This document shows positions 36,677 through 45,440 of a DNA stretch of 64,000 nucleotides, piece by piece. The DNA is from Mycobacterium genavense ATCC 51234 (lineage in GTDB: Bacteria; Actinomycetota; Actinomycetes; Mycobacteriales; Mycobacteriaceae): NCBI RefSeq assembly GCF_000526915.1, contig NZ_JAGZ01000011.1:1-64000 (forward strand). The letters run 5' to 3'. How positions within the stretch are numbered: position 1 is the stretch's first letter; every line of letters begins with the position of its first letter. The position numbers and the translations under genes are program-made. Below the pieces are notes generated by a model, which made no database searches, was not told where the DNA came from, and was given only the letters and a program-made list of their open reading frames with translations.

Positions 36677-36904
36677 TCAGCGATTCCTGATCCGGCGGAT
36701 CGCCACGAACACCACTACCGATCCGATTCCGGCCAGTGTGACAACGACGGCGGGTTTGGTGACGAACCCGATGACCCGGACCTTGAGGTCGTCGGCGAGA
36801 CGGCGAGGGTTGGCACGCTCGGCGAGGGAGTCGACCGTTGCCGCGAGCTGGTCGCGGGCGAGGTCGATCTCCTGCTTGATGGCTTCGGGGTCCCGGTCGG
36901 CCAC
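36677..36904 (-). CDS. DUF3618 small membrane protein (Rv2520c-like)
   Basis: A 75-residue protein: an amphipathic DUF3618 segment (DPEAIKQEIDLARDQLAATVD ... LAERANPRRLADDLK), then one transmembrane helix (VVVTLAGIGSVVVFVAI) and a basic end. Start GTG 36904 is chosen because GGAGG lies seven bases upstream and the protein then matches Rv2520c in length; the ATG at 36937 would add residues that run into the 10-bp tandem repeat. DUF3618 proteins are often next to phage-holin-superfamily-III genes; not so here. Divergent from bcp. Confidence 0.8.
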   Translation of the reverse strand: MADRDPEAIKQEIDLARDQLAATVDSLAERANPRRLADDLKVRVIGFVTKPAVVVTLAGIGSVVVFVAIRRIRNR

Positions 36905-36924
36905 GGTCTGTCCTCCAAGTCCTC

Positions 36925-36954
36925 CATCGTCGGCCATCGTCGGCCATCGTCGGC
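36925..36954. repeat. 10-bp tandem repeat, three units, in a divergent promoter region
   Basis: Three identical copies of CATCGTCGGC (36925-36934, 36935-36944, 36945-36954), between the DUF3618 gene and bcp and upstream of both. A fourth partial unit does not follow. Copy-number change here would alter promoter spacing by about one helical turn. Confidence 0.8.
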
Positions 36955-37015
36955 GTGGTGCACCTGAGGCACTACCCTAATGCGGACGTTCCGGTGATCC
37001 GAAAGGGGAAGCACT

Positions 37016-37489
37016 ATGAGCGCGACCACGCGGCTGGCGCCGGGCGACAAGGCGCCCGCCTTCATTCTGCCCGACGCCGACGGCAAGAAGGTTTCGCTGG
37101 CCGACTACAAGGGCCGCCGGGTCGTTGTGTACTTCTATCCGGCCGCGTCGACACCGGGGTGCACCAAGCAAGCCTGCGACTTCCGCGACAGCCTCGCCGA
37201 GCTCAACGAGGCGGGCCTCGACGTCGTCGGCATCTCCCCCGACAAACAGGAGAAGTTGGCCAAGTTCCGCGACGCGGAGGGCCTGACGTTTCCGCTGCTT
37301 TCCGACCCCGAGCGCAAGGTGTTGACCGCCTACGGCGCCTATGGCGAAAAGCAGATGTACGGCAAGACCGTCACCGGAGTGATCCGCTCGACGTTCGTCG
37401 TCGACGAGAAGGGCAAGATCGCTGTCGCGCAGTACAACGTGAAGGCCACGGGCCACGTCGCCAAACTGCGCCGCGACCTGTCGGTCTAG
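37016..37489 (+). CDS. bcp: thioredoxin-dependent peroxiredoxin Bcp (PrxQ-type)
   Basis: A 157-residue peroxiredoxin reducing hydrogen and organic peroxides with electrons from thioredoxin. ATG 37016 after AAAGGGGA. VVVYFYPAASTPGCTKQACDF carries the peroxidatic Cys (TPGC, about residue 49) and, five residues on, the resolving Cys of alpha-type PrxQ. GVIRSTFVVDEKGKIA is the C-terminal core. The neighbours Rv2520c-like and the M20 gene match M. tuberculosis order (Rv2521). Its stop shares CTAG with the convergent P450 remnant. Intact. Confidence 0.9.
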   Translation: MSATTRLAPGDKAPAFILPDADGKKVSLADYKGRRVVVYFYPAASTPGCTKQACDFRDSLAELNEAGLDVVGISPDKQEKLAKFRDAEGLTFPLLSDPERKVLTAYGAYGEKQMYGKTVTGVIRSTFVVDEKGKIAVAQYNVKATGHVAKLRRDLSV

Positions 37490-38303
37490 TCGATGACGGC
37501 GGCTTCCTTGTACTCGGTGATGGGCCGCGCGATGCCCTGTTCGTCACAAACCCGCTGCAGCTTCTCCAGCGTCTCGTCGAGCCCCGGTCCCAGCCGCCTG
37601 CCGGGGGTGAAGGTGGCCGGCAGGTGCTGCATGCCCTGGATCACCCCGATCGTCGGGTAGTGCACGGTGCCCTCGGGGTCGCAGCGGTAGTCGGGCATCC
37701 GGTCGAGCACCGCGGTGAGCATCGACTTGAACACGGCGCGCGCGACGTCGGAGCCGATGCAGCGGTGGATGCCGAGGCGGAATGCCCATCATCGCCAGCG
37801 TCAGGACGGCCGGGGTGATGTTCGCGAGATCGTCGACGAAGTCGATTTGCCCACTTTCGATCTTCTCGTCGATGCTCGCCCGTACGATCTCGTCGACGAA
37901 CGGCACCCAGCGCTTGACGGCCGCCGGCGACAGGTAGGGGTTGAGGACGCTGCGGTAGGCCGAGTGTTCGGGCTCGTCCATTTCGAGCATGCCGCCGCGA
38001 CGCCGGTGCCCTGGGGCAGCGTGGGAATGGTGATGCCCTTGTAGCCGGTGCCTTGGCCGGTCACGTCGTGATCATTGGACACGTGTGGACAGCGCGCAAG
38101 CTCGAAGACCTCCCGGCTTGCCCGCGGCCACCCAATGTCCGTCGTAGGTGTGCGCCCACGCCACCGGGCACCTCGCGTGCATCTCCTCGGTGAGCGCGGT
38201 GAACCGCTCGCGATACTCCGGGGTGTGGCGATCGAAGTGGTAACGGTTGGTCTTTCCGGCCTTATCTGCCTTGCCGGTCAGGGTGTCTTCCGTAGTCGCC
38301 GTG
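37486..38303 (-). pseudogene. cytochrome P450 remnant, core deleted, start codon apparently lost
   Basis: From 38303, in three frames: TNRYHFDRHTPEYRERF and HARCPVAWAHTYDGHW; then VFELARCPHVSNDHDVTGQG; then LEMDEPEHSAYRSVLNPYLS ... ITPAVLTLAMMGI. At about 37780 this joins directly to FRLGIHRCIGSDVARAVFKS, the haem-cysteine loop, in another frame. The whole middle, including the I-helix oxygen-activation motif and the ExxR helix (some 200 or more codons), is missing. The end PITEYKEAAVID is at 37486. Upstream, AGGAG is followed after six bases by ACG where ATG would be expected, so the start codon may have mutated. Mycobacterial type P450; subfamily not assignable. It is convergent with bcp. 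Confidence 0.8.
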
Positions 38304-38481
38304 GCCCTCTCCTGCGACGCGTCACTGCGTATAAAGCGGTATGCGACGAGACTGTCCGTCTACAAAGTGTTCCGGGCTGCAATTGGGATCGGTAGACGCA
38401 CGCGAGCGCCAGAATTGCGCTGATCGTCGCGGCACACGGCGCGACGCCATCAGAACCGAACGGCAGAACGGAATATGAGCG

Positions 38482-38914
38482 ATGGACCCGGACGAAGACC
38501 AGCAGCCCTGGTGGCGCCGGTTCGGCGGCGTCGCGAGGCTGGCCAACACGCCGCGAGGCGCAGTGACAATGGCGTGTGCGTTCGCGGTCGTATTCGCGAT
38601 CGTGGCTTTGATGGGTCGTTACTCCGGCACGACCGTGCACGGAAACCTCACGATGATCAATGCCGGCGCGAAGGACACGATCGACTGCAACGACGGAAAC
38701 CTCAGGCTGGAAGGTGACAACAACACCTACACCGTCACCGGCCACTGTCGCAGGCTCGACGTCCCGCCGGAAGTGCAAATCACGTCACCGTCGACAGCGC
38801 CGAGACCATCAGTGTTTTCGGCGACGACAACGCGATGGTCTACCACTCCGGGCCCCGACAATCAACAAGAAGGGAAACAACAACATCGTGTTGCAGCGCC
38901 CCGGCACCCGCTGA
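38482..38914 (+). pseudogene. DUF3060 membrane-anchored protein, two single-base frameshifts
   Basis: ATG 38482 opens MDPDEDQQPWWRRFGGVAR, a transmembrane helix (VTMACAFAVVFAIVALMG) and the DUF3060 start (NLTMINAGAKDTIDCNDGNLRL). After CRRLDV the frame is lost. The expected continuation NHVTVDSAETISVFGDDNAM is one frame over, then PTINKKGNNNIVLQRPGTR another, ending at TGA 38912-38914. Each shift equals loss of one base (about 38775 and 38853, the second beside a G/C run). DUF3060 proteins are small beta-repeat exported proteins of mycobacteria with no known role. Confidence 0.75.
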
Positions 38915-38927
38915 GAGGCGAGGCGCG

Positions 38928-40253
38928 CTAGCCCAAGTTGGCCAGCAGCAGCGCCTCGGCGATCGCCGCGCGCTCCAGCACGCCCAGATGCAGGCTCTCG
39001 TTGATGCTGTGCGCCTGGGTCGCGGGATCTTCGACGCCGGTGACCAGGATCTTCGCCTGTGGGAACGCCTCGGCGAACTCGGCGATGAACGGGATCGAGC
39101 CGCCCATGCCCATGTCGATCGCGTCGACGCCCCACGCCAGCTGAAACGCCGCGCGCGCCGCGTCGTAGACGGTGCCGCTGGCGTCGATCGCGTAGGGCTC
39201 CCCGATGTCGCCCCGCGTGACGCTGACGTGCGCGCCCCAGGGCGTGTGCCGGTGCAGGTGGGCGGTCAGCGCGTCCAGGTGTGCCGCGGCGTCGCCGCCG
39301 GGCGCGACCCGCATGCTGATCTTGGCGCGGGCCCGTGGGATAAGCGTGTTGGACGCCTTCTCGATCGGTGTGGTGTCGATGCCGATCACGGTGATCGCGG
39401 GCTTGGCCCACAGCCGTTGCGGCGCCGAACCCGCGCCGATCTCCGACACCCCGTCCAGCAGCCCGGAGTCGGCGCGCACCCGCTCGGGCGGGTAATCCAC
39501 GGCGGCGGCGGTACTTTCGTGCAGTCCGGCGACGGCCACGTTGCCGTCGTCGTCGTGCAGGCTGGCCAGCAGCCGCACCAGCACGCTCAGCGCGTCGGGC
39601 ACCACCCCACCCCAAATGCCGGAGTGCAACCCGTGGTCGAGCGTGGCGACCTCGACGACGCAGTCGACCAGGCCGCGCAGCGTCACCGTCAACGCCGGGA
39701 TCTCGGTGCTCCAGTTGTCCGAGTCGGCGATCACGATCACGTCAGCGGCCAGCGCTTCGCGGTGGGCGGCCAGCAGCCGGCCCAGGGACGGCGACCCGGA
39801 TTCCTCTTCCCCTTCGACGAAGACCGTCACACCCACCGGCGGTTGGCCGCCGTGTGCCCGGAACGCGGCCAAATGCGTTGCGATACCGGCCTTGTCGTCG
39901 GCGCTGCCGCGCCCGTACAGCCGTCCGTCGCGCTCAGTGGGTTCGAACGGCGGCGACGCCCACTGATCGCGGTCGCCTTCGGGCTGCACGTCGTGGTGGG
40001 CGTACAGCAGCACGGTGGGCGCGCCGGCGGGTGCGGGATGGCGGGCGATCACGGCCGGGGCGCCGCCCTCGCTGACGATGCGCACCTCGCCAAAGCCGGC
40101 CTGGGACAACAGCCCCGCGACCGCTTGCGCGCTGCGGTGCACCTCGTCGCGACGGCCGGGGTCGGCCCACACCGATTCGATGCGCACCAGGTCTTCGAGA
40201 TCGCGGCGCACCGACGGCAAGACGTCGCGGACGCGCTGGGCTAGATCAGTCAC
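38928..40253 (-). CDS. M20-family metallopeptidase / dipeptidase (Rv2522c-like)
   Basis: A 441-residue zinc peptidase of the ArgE/DapE/CPG2 group. VLLYAHHDVQPEGDRDQW supplies the first metal His and Asp. GRGSADDKAGIATHLAAFRA follows, EGEEESGSPSLG gives the catalytic/bridging Glu pair, and VTGVEDPATQAHSINESLHLG contains the late metal His. A dimerisation lid domain lies between. Start GTG 40253. The M. tuberculosis orthologue Rv2522c sits in the same place between bcp and acpS. The natural peptide substrate is unknown. Intact. Confidence 0.85.
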   Translation of the reverse strand: MTDLAQRVRDVLPSVRRDLEDLVRIESVWADPGRRDEVHRSAQAVAGLLSQAGFGEVRIVSEGGAPAVIARHPAPAGAPTVLLYAHHDVQPEGDRDQWASPPFEPTERDGRLYGRGSADDKAGIATHLAAFRAHGGQPPVGVTVFVEGEEESGSPSLGRLLAAHREALAADVIVIADSDNWSTEIPALTVTLRGLVDCVVEVATLDHGLHSGIWGGVVPDALSVLVRLLASLHDDDGNVAVAGLHESTAAAVDYPPERVRADSGLLDGVSEIGAGSAPQRLWAKPAITVIGIDTTPIEKASNTLIPRARAKISMRVAPGGDAAAHLDALTAHLHRHTPWGAHVSVTRGDIGEPYAIDASGTVYDAARAAFQLAWGVDAIDMGMGGSIPFIAEFAEAFPQAKILVTGVEDPATQAHSINESLHLGVLERAAIAEALLLANLG

Positions 40254-40405
40254 GGGCCAAGGCTAACCGTCGACGCGAGCCAGGCTGAGGCACCGCGATA
40301 GAACACGTTTCATTCAACAGCGCCTGGAAGTGACAAAAGTACCTACCGCCTGTGTTGTTATTCGGCTTAGATCGGGCTAGATGCTCTCACTCAGAGGAGG
40401 TCGTG

Positions 40406-41668
40406 ATGGGGCAGCCGAACCTGGTGCCTGGCTTCGATTTCACCGATCCCGACATCTACGCCCATCGCCTGCCGGTCGAAGAGCTCGCCGAGCTGCGGCG
40501 CGTGGCGCCGGTGTGGTGGTGCGAGCAGACCCCGGGCAAAGCCGGAGGGTTCAACGACGGCGGCTATTGGGTGGTGACCAAGCACAAGGATGTCAAGGAA
40601 GTGTCGCTGCGCAGCGACGTCTTCTCCAGCTGGCAAAACGGCGTGATCCCGCGGTTCAACGACGACATCGCCCGCGAGGACATCGAGGTCCAGCGACTCG
40701 TCATGCTCAACATGGACGCGCCACACCACACCCGGTTGCGCAAGATCATCTCGCGCGGGTTCACTCCGCGAGCGATTGGCCGGCTGCGCGACGACCTCAA
40801 CGAACGTGCGCAGCACATCGCGAAAGCCGCCGCTACGACCGGCTCCGGCGACTTCGTCGAACAAGTGGCCTGCGAGCTGCCGCTGCAGGCGATCGCCGGG
40901 CTGCTCGGCGTGCCGCAGGAGGACCGCGGCAAGCTGTTCGACTGGTCCAATGAGATGACCGGCACCGATGACCCCGAATACGCCCACATCGGCCCGAAGG
41001 CCACCTCTGCGCGGCTGATCTCCTATGCCATGCAGATGGCCGCGATCAAGGCGGCCAACCCGGGCGATGACATCGTCACCTCGTTGATCGAGGCCGACAT
41101 CGACGGCGAGAAGCTCTCCGACGACGAGTTCGGGTTTTTCGTGGTGATGCTCGCGGTGGCCGGCAACGAGACCACCCGCAACACGATCACCCAGGGCATG
41201 ATGGCATTCTGCGATTACCCCGACCAGTGGGAGCTGTTCAAACGGGAACGCCCGGAATCGGCCGTCGACGAGATTGTGCGCTGGGCAACCCCGGTGACCT
41301 GCTTCCAGCGCACCGCACTTGCCGACTACCAGCTGTCCGGGGTGACGATCAAGAAGGGCCAACGAGTGTTGATGTTCTACCGTTCGGCCAACTTCGACGA
41401 GGACGTCTTCGCCGACCCGTACACATTCAACATCTTGCGCAACCCCAACCCGCACGTCGGATTTGGCGGCGGCGGCGAGCACTACTGCATCGGTGCCAAC
41501 TTGGCCAGGCTGACGATCGGCCTCATGTTCAACGCCATCGCCGATCACATGCCCGACCTCACCCCGATCTCCGCGCCCCAGCGGCTGCGGTCGGGTTGGC
41601 TCAACGGCATCAAGCACTGGCAGGTCGACTACCACCCGGCCGGCCCAAGGCCCGCCGCGATGTGTTGA
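40406..41668 (+). CDS. cyp125: CYP125-family cytochrome P450 (steroid C26-monooxygenase type)
   Basis: A 420-residue P450 from ATG 40406, after AGAGGAGG. Very close to CYP125A1 as I remember it: NLVPGFDFTDPDIYAHRLPV, GVIPRFNDDIAREDIEVQR, HHTRLRKIISRGFTPRAIGRL, the I-helix VMLAVAGNETTRNTITQG, the ExxR helix (DEIVRWATPVTCFQRTA) and the haem loop FGGGGEHYCIGANLARLT. CYP125A1 oxidises C26 of cholesterol or cholest-4-en-3-one at the start of side-chain degradation. This copy lies outside the igr/kstR cholesterol cluster, between Rv2522c-like and acpS, so it is a second or displaced CYP125; its substrate is inferred to be a sterol. Followed after 17 bp by a broken hydrolase. Confidence 0.85.
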   Translation: MGQPNLVPGFDFTDPDIYAHRLPVEELAELRRVAPVWWCEQTPGKAGGFNDGGYWVVTKHKDVKEVSLRSDVFSSWQNGVIPRFNDDIAREDIEVQRLVMLNMDAPHHTRLRKIISRGFTPRAIGRLRDDLNERAQHIAKAAATTGSGDFVEQVACELPLQAIAGLLGVPQEDRGKLFDWSNEMTGTDDPEYAHIGPKATSARLISYAMQMAAIKAANPGDDIVTSLIEADIDGEKLSDDEFGFFVVMLAVAGNETTRNTITQGMMAFCDYPDQWELFKRERPESAVDEIVRWATPVTCFQRTALADYQLSGVTIKKGQRVLMFYRSANFDEDVFADPYTFNILRNPNPHVGFGGGGEHYCIGANLARLTIGLMFNAIADHMPDLTPISAPQRLRSGWLNGIKHWQVDYHPAGPRPAAMC

Positions 41669-41685
41669 CCGGCGACTCGCCCACG

Positions 41686-42604
41686 ATGCCGGAGTTGACC
41701 GCACAACACGACGGAATTCGACTGTGTTACCAGCGCATTGGCGACGCCGGGGCTCCGCTGCTGCTGATCTCCGGGCTGGCGGCCGACATGCACTACTGGA
41801 ACGACGATTTCTGTGCCGCGTTGGTAAACAACGGGTTTCACGTCGCACGGTTTGACAACCGGGATGCGGGCCGATCGACTCGTCTGGACGGACTCGGCGC
41901 TCCCTCCCGGCGGGCCGCGCGACGCGATCCGGCTACCGCCCCCTATCAACTCGAGGACATGGCCGCCGACGCGATCGCGGTTCTCGACGCGTTGGGATGG
42001 GCTTCGGCACACATCGCCGGGCACTCGATTGGGGCCATAATCGCCCAACGGCTGGCCATCGACTGCCCATCGCGCGCGGTCACTCACCTGCATCAGCACG
42101 ACACCGCACCCCGACGTCGGCCGGTTGAGCGCGAGGACGATGTTGGCCCTGTCGTGGGCTGCGCCCGGCGTGTTGACCCGAAGGCCGCCGCGCGGGCCGG
42201 CCGAGGCAGGCGAACTGCTGGTGCGCCAGCACCGCGTGATCGGCTCGCCCGGGTATCCGCGCGATGATGGCCGGCTACGTCGGCTCGGCGAGTTGATGTA
42301 TGCCCGAGGCGGATTCGATCCCGCGGCGCGTGCCCGCCAGGCCGCAGCAATGATGGCCTGCCGCGACGCCCGCCCCGGTCTTGCGCAGCTGTCCATCCCC
42401 ACCGTCATCCTGCACGGTCAGCAGGATCCGTTGATCCGTCCGGCCGGTGGGCGCGCCGTGGCCGCCGCCATGCCCAACGCGGAGCTAGTCCTCCTGCCGG
42501 GAATGCGGCACGATCTCCCAAAACCACTGTGGCCCACTATTATCGGGCATATCTGCGCCGTTACGGATCGAGCCTGGCCACCCGATGTTCTCAGGCAGTG
42601 TTGA
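41686..42604 (+). pseudogene. alpha/beta hydrolase, one-base frameshift
   Basis: ATG 41686 reads MPELTAQHDGIRLCYQRIGD ... LLISGLAADMHYWNDDF, then the nucleophile elbow IAGHSIGAIIAQRLAID. Near 42090 an extra base breaks the frame. The continuation ISTTPHPDVGRLSARTMLALS ... PTVILHGQQDPLIRP ... LVLLPGMRHDLPK, with the catalytic Asp and His, is in the next frame to TGA 42602-42604. Homologues of this type act on esters or C-C bonds. It probably forms a unit with the CYP125 gene 17 bp upstream. The 3' ends of this gene and the reductase overlap by 14 bp. Confidence 0.8.
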
Positions 42605-43660
42605 AAAATCGCTCGGCATGGATCTGTTCGCGCGGCACACCGGCGGCTGTGAGTGCGAGGTAGGTCGCATCGATCATCCGCGGCGGCCCACAAACATAGA
42701 CATCGGGGCTTTCATCGGCCGTGCGGAGTTCGGCCGCTGCCAGATCGACCGGGTTGCCCACGGCACCCGCCCACCTGAGATCCGGTCGCCAGACCACTGT
42801 GTAGGTGCGAAAGTCCGGCATCGATTGGGCGAGCTCGCGGAGCTCGTCCAGCGCGAAGACCTCGGTATGGTGCGTCAGACCGAAGAACAGACGCATCGGC
42901 TGCGGATCACCCCACTCGGCCATCCGGCGCAGCATCGACAGCAACGGTGACAGTCCGGTGCCGCCCGCGAGGAACCAGCGGGGCCGAAGGCCGTTCTCCA
43001 CGAGCGTGAACGATCCCTGCGGGGCAGACACGGTGAGCACGTCGCCGATGCCCGCTCTCTCGCTGAGGTATTGCGACATCAGGCCGCCGGGGATCAATCG
43101 AATGTAGAATTCGAGCTCGCCGTCCCAGTTGGCGACGTTGGCCGGCGAGTACGCACGCCGGGCGTCGGTGTCGGGGACGGTGATTCGCACGAACTGGCCC
43201 GATTCGAAGTCCGCGATGCCGAGCCGTCGGTCCTGGGCAGCAGCGCAACTCTCATACGCATCACCGCGTCGGCGGCCCGGTCCAGACCGATGATCTGGAC
43301 CTGACGCTGCTGCGGCGCTGCGGCGACGATCTGGTCTCGGCCGTACGGCAGACGGATGCGACAATCGCCACGAGGCACGCTGCAGCACAATAAGATTCCG
43401 TTTTGACTCTCCGGTACTTCAATGACGTCCGGGTCGTGCTTGCCCATGTCCACCTGGCCGTCGTCGAGCACCGCAGAACACGCCCCACATCCGCCCGTCC
43501 GGCATGACGACTTCAACACCAATCCGGCCTGCTCGGCGGCGGCCAGAACCGTGGTCTGCGAATCGCAGCGGATGGTCGACTCCGCCCCGTCTCGGGTGAC
43601 TAGGACGACATCGTGGCGCGCCAGTTCGGTGTCGGTGGTAGTCGCGAGGAGCTCCGTCAT
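42591..43660 (-). pseudogene. hcr: [2Fe-2S] ferredoxin-FAD/NAD reductase next to hcp, one-base frameshift
   Basis: ATG 43660 (TAATG overlap with the hcp stop) begins an N-terminal plant-type ferredoxin domain: SSCRTGGCGACSAVLDDGQV and ILLCCSVPRGDC give the cluster cysteines. Near 43226 one base is missing. The flavin domain (DFESGQFVRITV, RRAYSPANVANW) and NAD domain (GGTGLSPLLSMLRRM, VYVCGPPRMIDATY) follow in the next frame to 42591. E. coli Hcr has the same modules but with the ferredoxin at the C-terminus. This order (ferredoxin first) is that of BenC/MmoC-type oxygenase reductases. The overlap with hcp makes it the likely electron donor to Hcp. The symbol is functional shorthand. Confidence 0.7.
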
Positions 43661-45341
43661 TACGCACCTGCCATCGGGTCGGCGAGGTTTCGCGCCGGGT
43701 CGCCGATGGGTTTGAGCGCGAACCGCTCGACGAGGATGTCGACCACGGCGGGGGTGAGAAATGTCGGAAGCGTCGGACCCAGCCGAATGTTGCGGATTCC
43801 CAGCGACAGCAGGGTCAGCAACACCGCGGCGGCCTTCTGCTCGAACCACGAGACGAACAGGCTCAACGGCAGGTCGTTGACGCCGCAGTCGAAGGCGTTC
43901 GCCAGTGCCAAGGCGATCTGTACCGCCGAATAGCTGTCGTTGCACTGGCCGAGGTCGAGCAATCGCGGAGTACCGGCGATTTCGCCGAACTCATGGGTGT
44001 TGAAGCGATACTTGTTGCAACCCAAGGTCAGCAGCACCGTGTCGTCGGGCGCCTGGTCGGCAACATCGGCGTAGTAGCTGCGCCCCGGGGCGGCGCCGTC
44101 GCACCCCCCGATGAGCAAAAAGCGTTTGATTGCACCGTCTTTGACCGCCTCGATCACGGTATCGGCCACCGAGAGCACGGCGTCGCGCGCGAAGCCGGTG
44201 GTGATGGTTTCCGACGGTAGCTCGGTGGCGAAGCCGGGCAACGACTGTGCGGCCTTGATGACCAGAGAAAGGTCGTCGGTGTCGAGGTGACGAATGCCCG
44301 GCCAGCCCACCGGCCCGGTAGTGAAGATCCGATTGCGATAGGCCGGCTGGGGCTCGATCAGGCAGTTGGAGGTCATCACGATTGGGCCGGGGAACGCGGT
44401 GAAGTCGCGCTGTTGGTCCTGCCACGCGCCACCGTAGTTGCCGGCCAGGTGGTTGTAGGCGTGCAGCCTGGAATAGCCGTGGGCGGGCAACATTTCGCCG
44501 TGGGTATAGACGTTGATCCCGGTGCCCTCGGTGGCCTCCAGGATCTTGTGCAGGTCGAGCAGGTCGTGGCCCGACACCAGGATGGCCTTGCCGGTGACCG
44601 GGGTGATCCGCACCGGCGTGGGTACAGGGCTGCCGAAGCTGCCGGTATTGGCCGCGTCGAGCATCTCCATCACCTTGAGATTTACCGATCCCAACTCCAT
44701 CGCGTGCCCAAGCAGGGCGTCCGGATCAGTAGGCGCGCCGGCCAGGAACGCCAACGCCGACTCGATACCAGCGTCGGTCTCGTCGGTGCGGTACCCCAGG
44801 GCATGCGCGTGATGCGCGTACGCGCAAACCCCTTTGAGCCCTTAAAGATTGAGATTGCGCAGGCCGATCACATCCGGGCCGATGCTATCCAGACCGGCGT
44901 CCACACCGACGGAGGCGGCTTGGGCAACCACCTCCGAAATCCCTGCTGCCGTCACGAACTGAGCTGGGCCGCAGAGTGTTTCGGGCTCGAAGCCGGCCGC
45001 CCGGGCCGCATTCTGGTAAGTTGCCTTCGCCTGCTCACGCATGCCGGCTGCCGCGCGGATCAAAGCCATGAGCCGGGTGGATTGAAATTGACGTTTGTCA
45101 GCGTGGTGAAAAGATCGAAGCTGGCGTGCGCAGCAAATCGCGGGTCAGCCGCCCCGAGCCGACAGGCTTCGTGCGCGTACTGACCGATACCGCGATTGAG
45201 GTAGACCAGCACGTCTTGCAGGGCCGCGGTGGTCGCGTCCTTGCCGCAGTTTCCCTTCGCGTTCGCACATCCGAAGGCCAACAGGCTGGGTCGGCTCGAC
45301 GAATCGGTGCGGTCGGTTTGTTCGCATTGGTAGCAGAACAT
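43660..45341 (-). pseudogene. hcp: hcp, hybrid-cluster protein (NO/hydroxylamine reductase), frameshift plus nonsense codon
   Basis: ATG 45341 after GGAGGAG reads MFCYQCEQT ... GCANAKGNCGK, the N-terminal Fe-S cluster cysteines, to TTLTNVNFNP. One base is missing near 45077, and the sequence continues as RLMALIRAAAGMREQAK in another frame. At 44842-44844 a TAA replaces an expected Tyr codon in the row LNL-stop-GLKGVCAYAHHA. The rest (VSGHDLLDLHKILEATEGTG, GPIVMTSNCLIEP, LLIGGCDGAAPGRSYY, DLGQCNDSYSA) carries the hybrid-cluster ligands and runs intact to 43660. Hcp reduces nitric oxide or hydroxylamine. Two independent lesions show real inactivation. An FNR box lies upstream. Confidence 0.9.
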
Positions 45342-45407
45342 CGGGTCTCCTCCGGCGGCGTTGGGCGAGTGACGAACTCATGCTATGAACCGTCGAGAAG
45401 ACCGGGT

Positions 45408-45421
45408 TTGACCTAGATCAA
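45408..45421. promoter_or_regulatory. FNR/Dnr-type binding site upstream of hcp
   Basis: TTGACCTAGATCAA matches the FNR/Dnr consensus TTGAT-N4-ATCAA with one mismatch. Its centre is about 73 bp upstream of the hcp ATG, and it lies between hcp and the CRP/FNR gene that would bind it. It also sits just beyond the stop of the regulator, which is transcribed toward hcp. Confidence 0.7.
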
Positions 45422-45440
45422 GGCGGCCCTGTGGGTGAGG

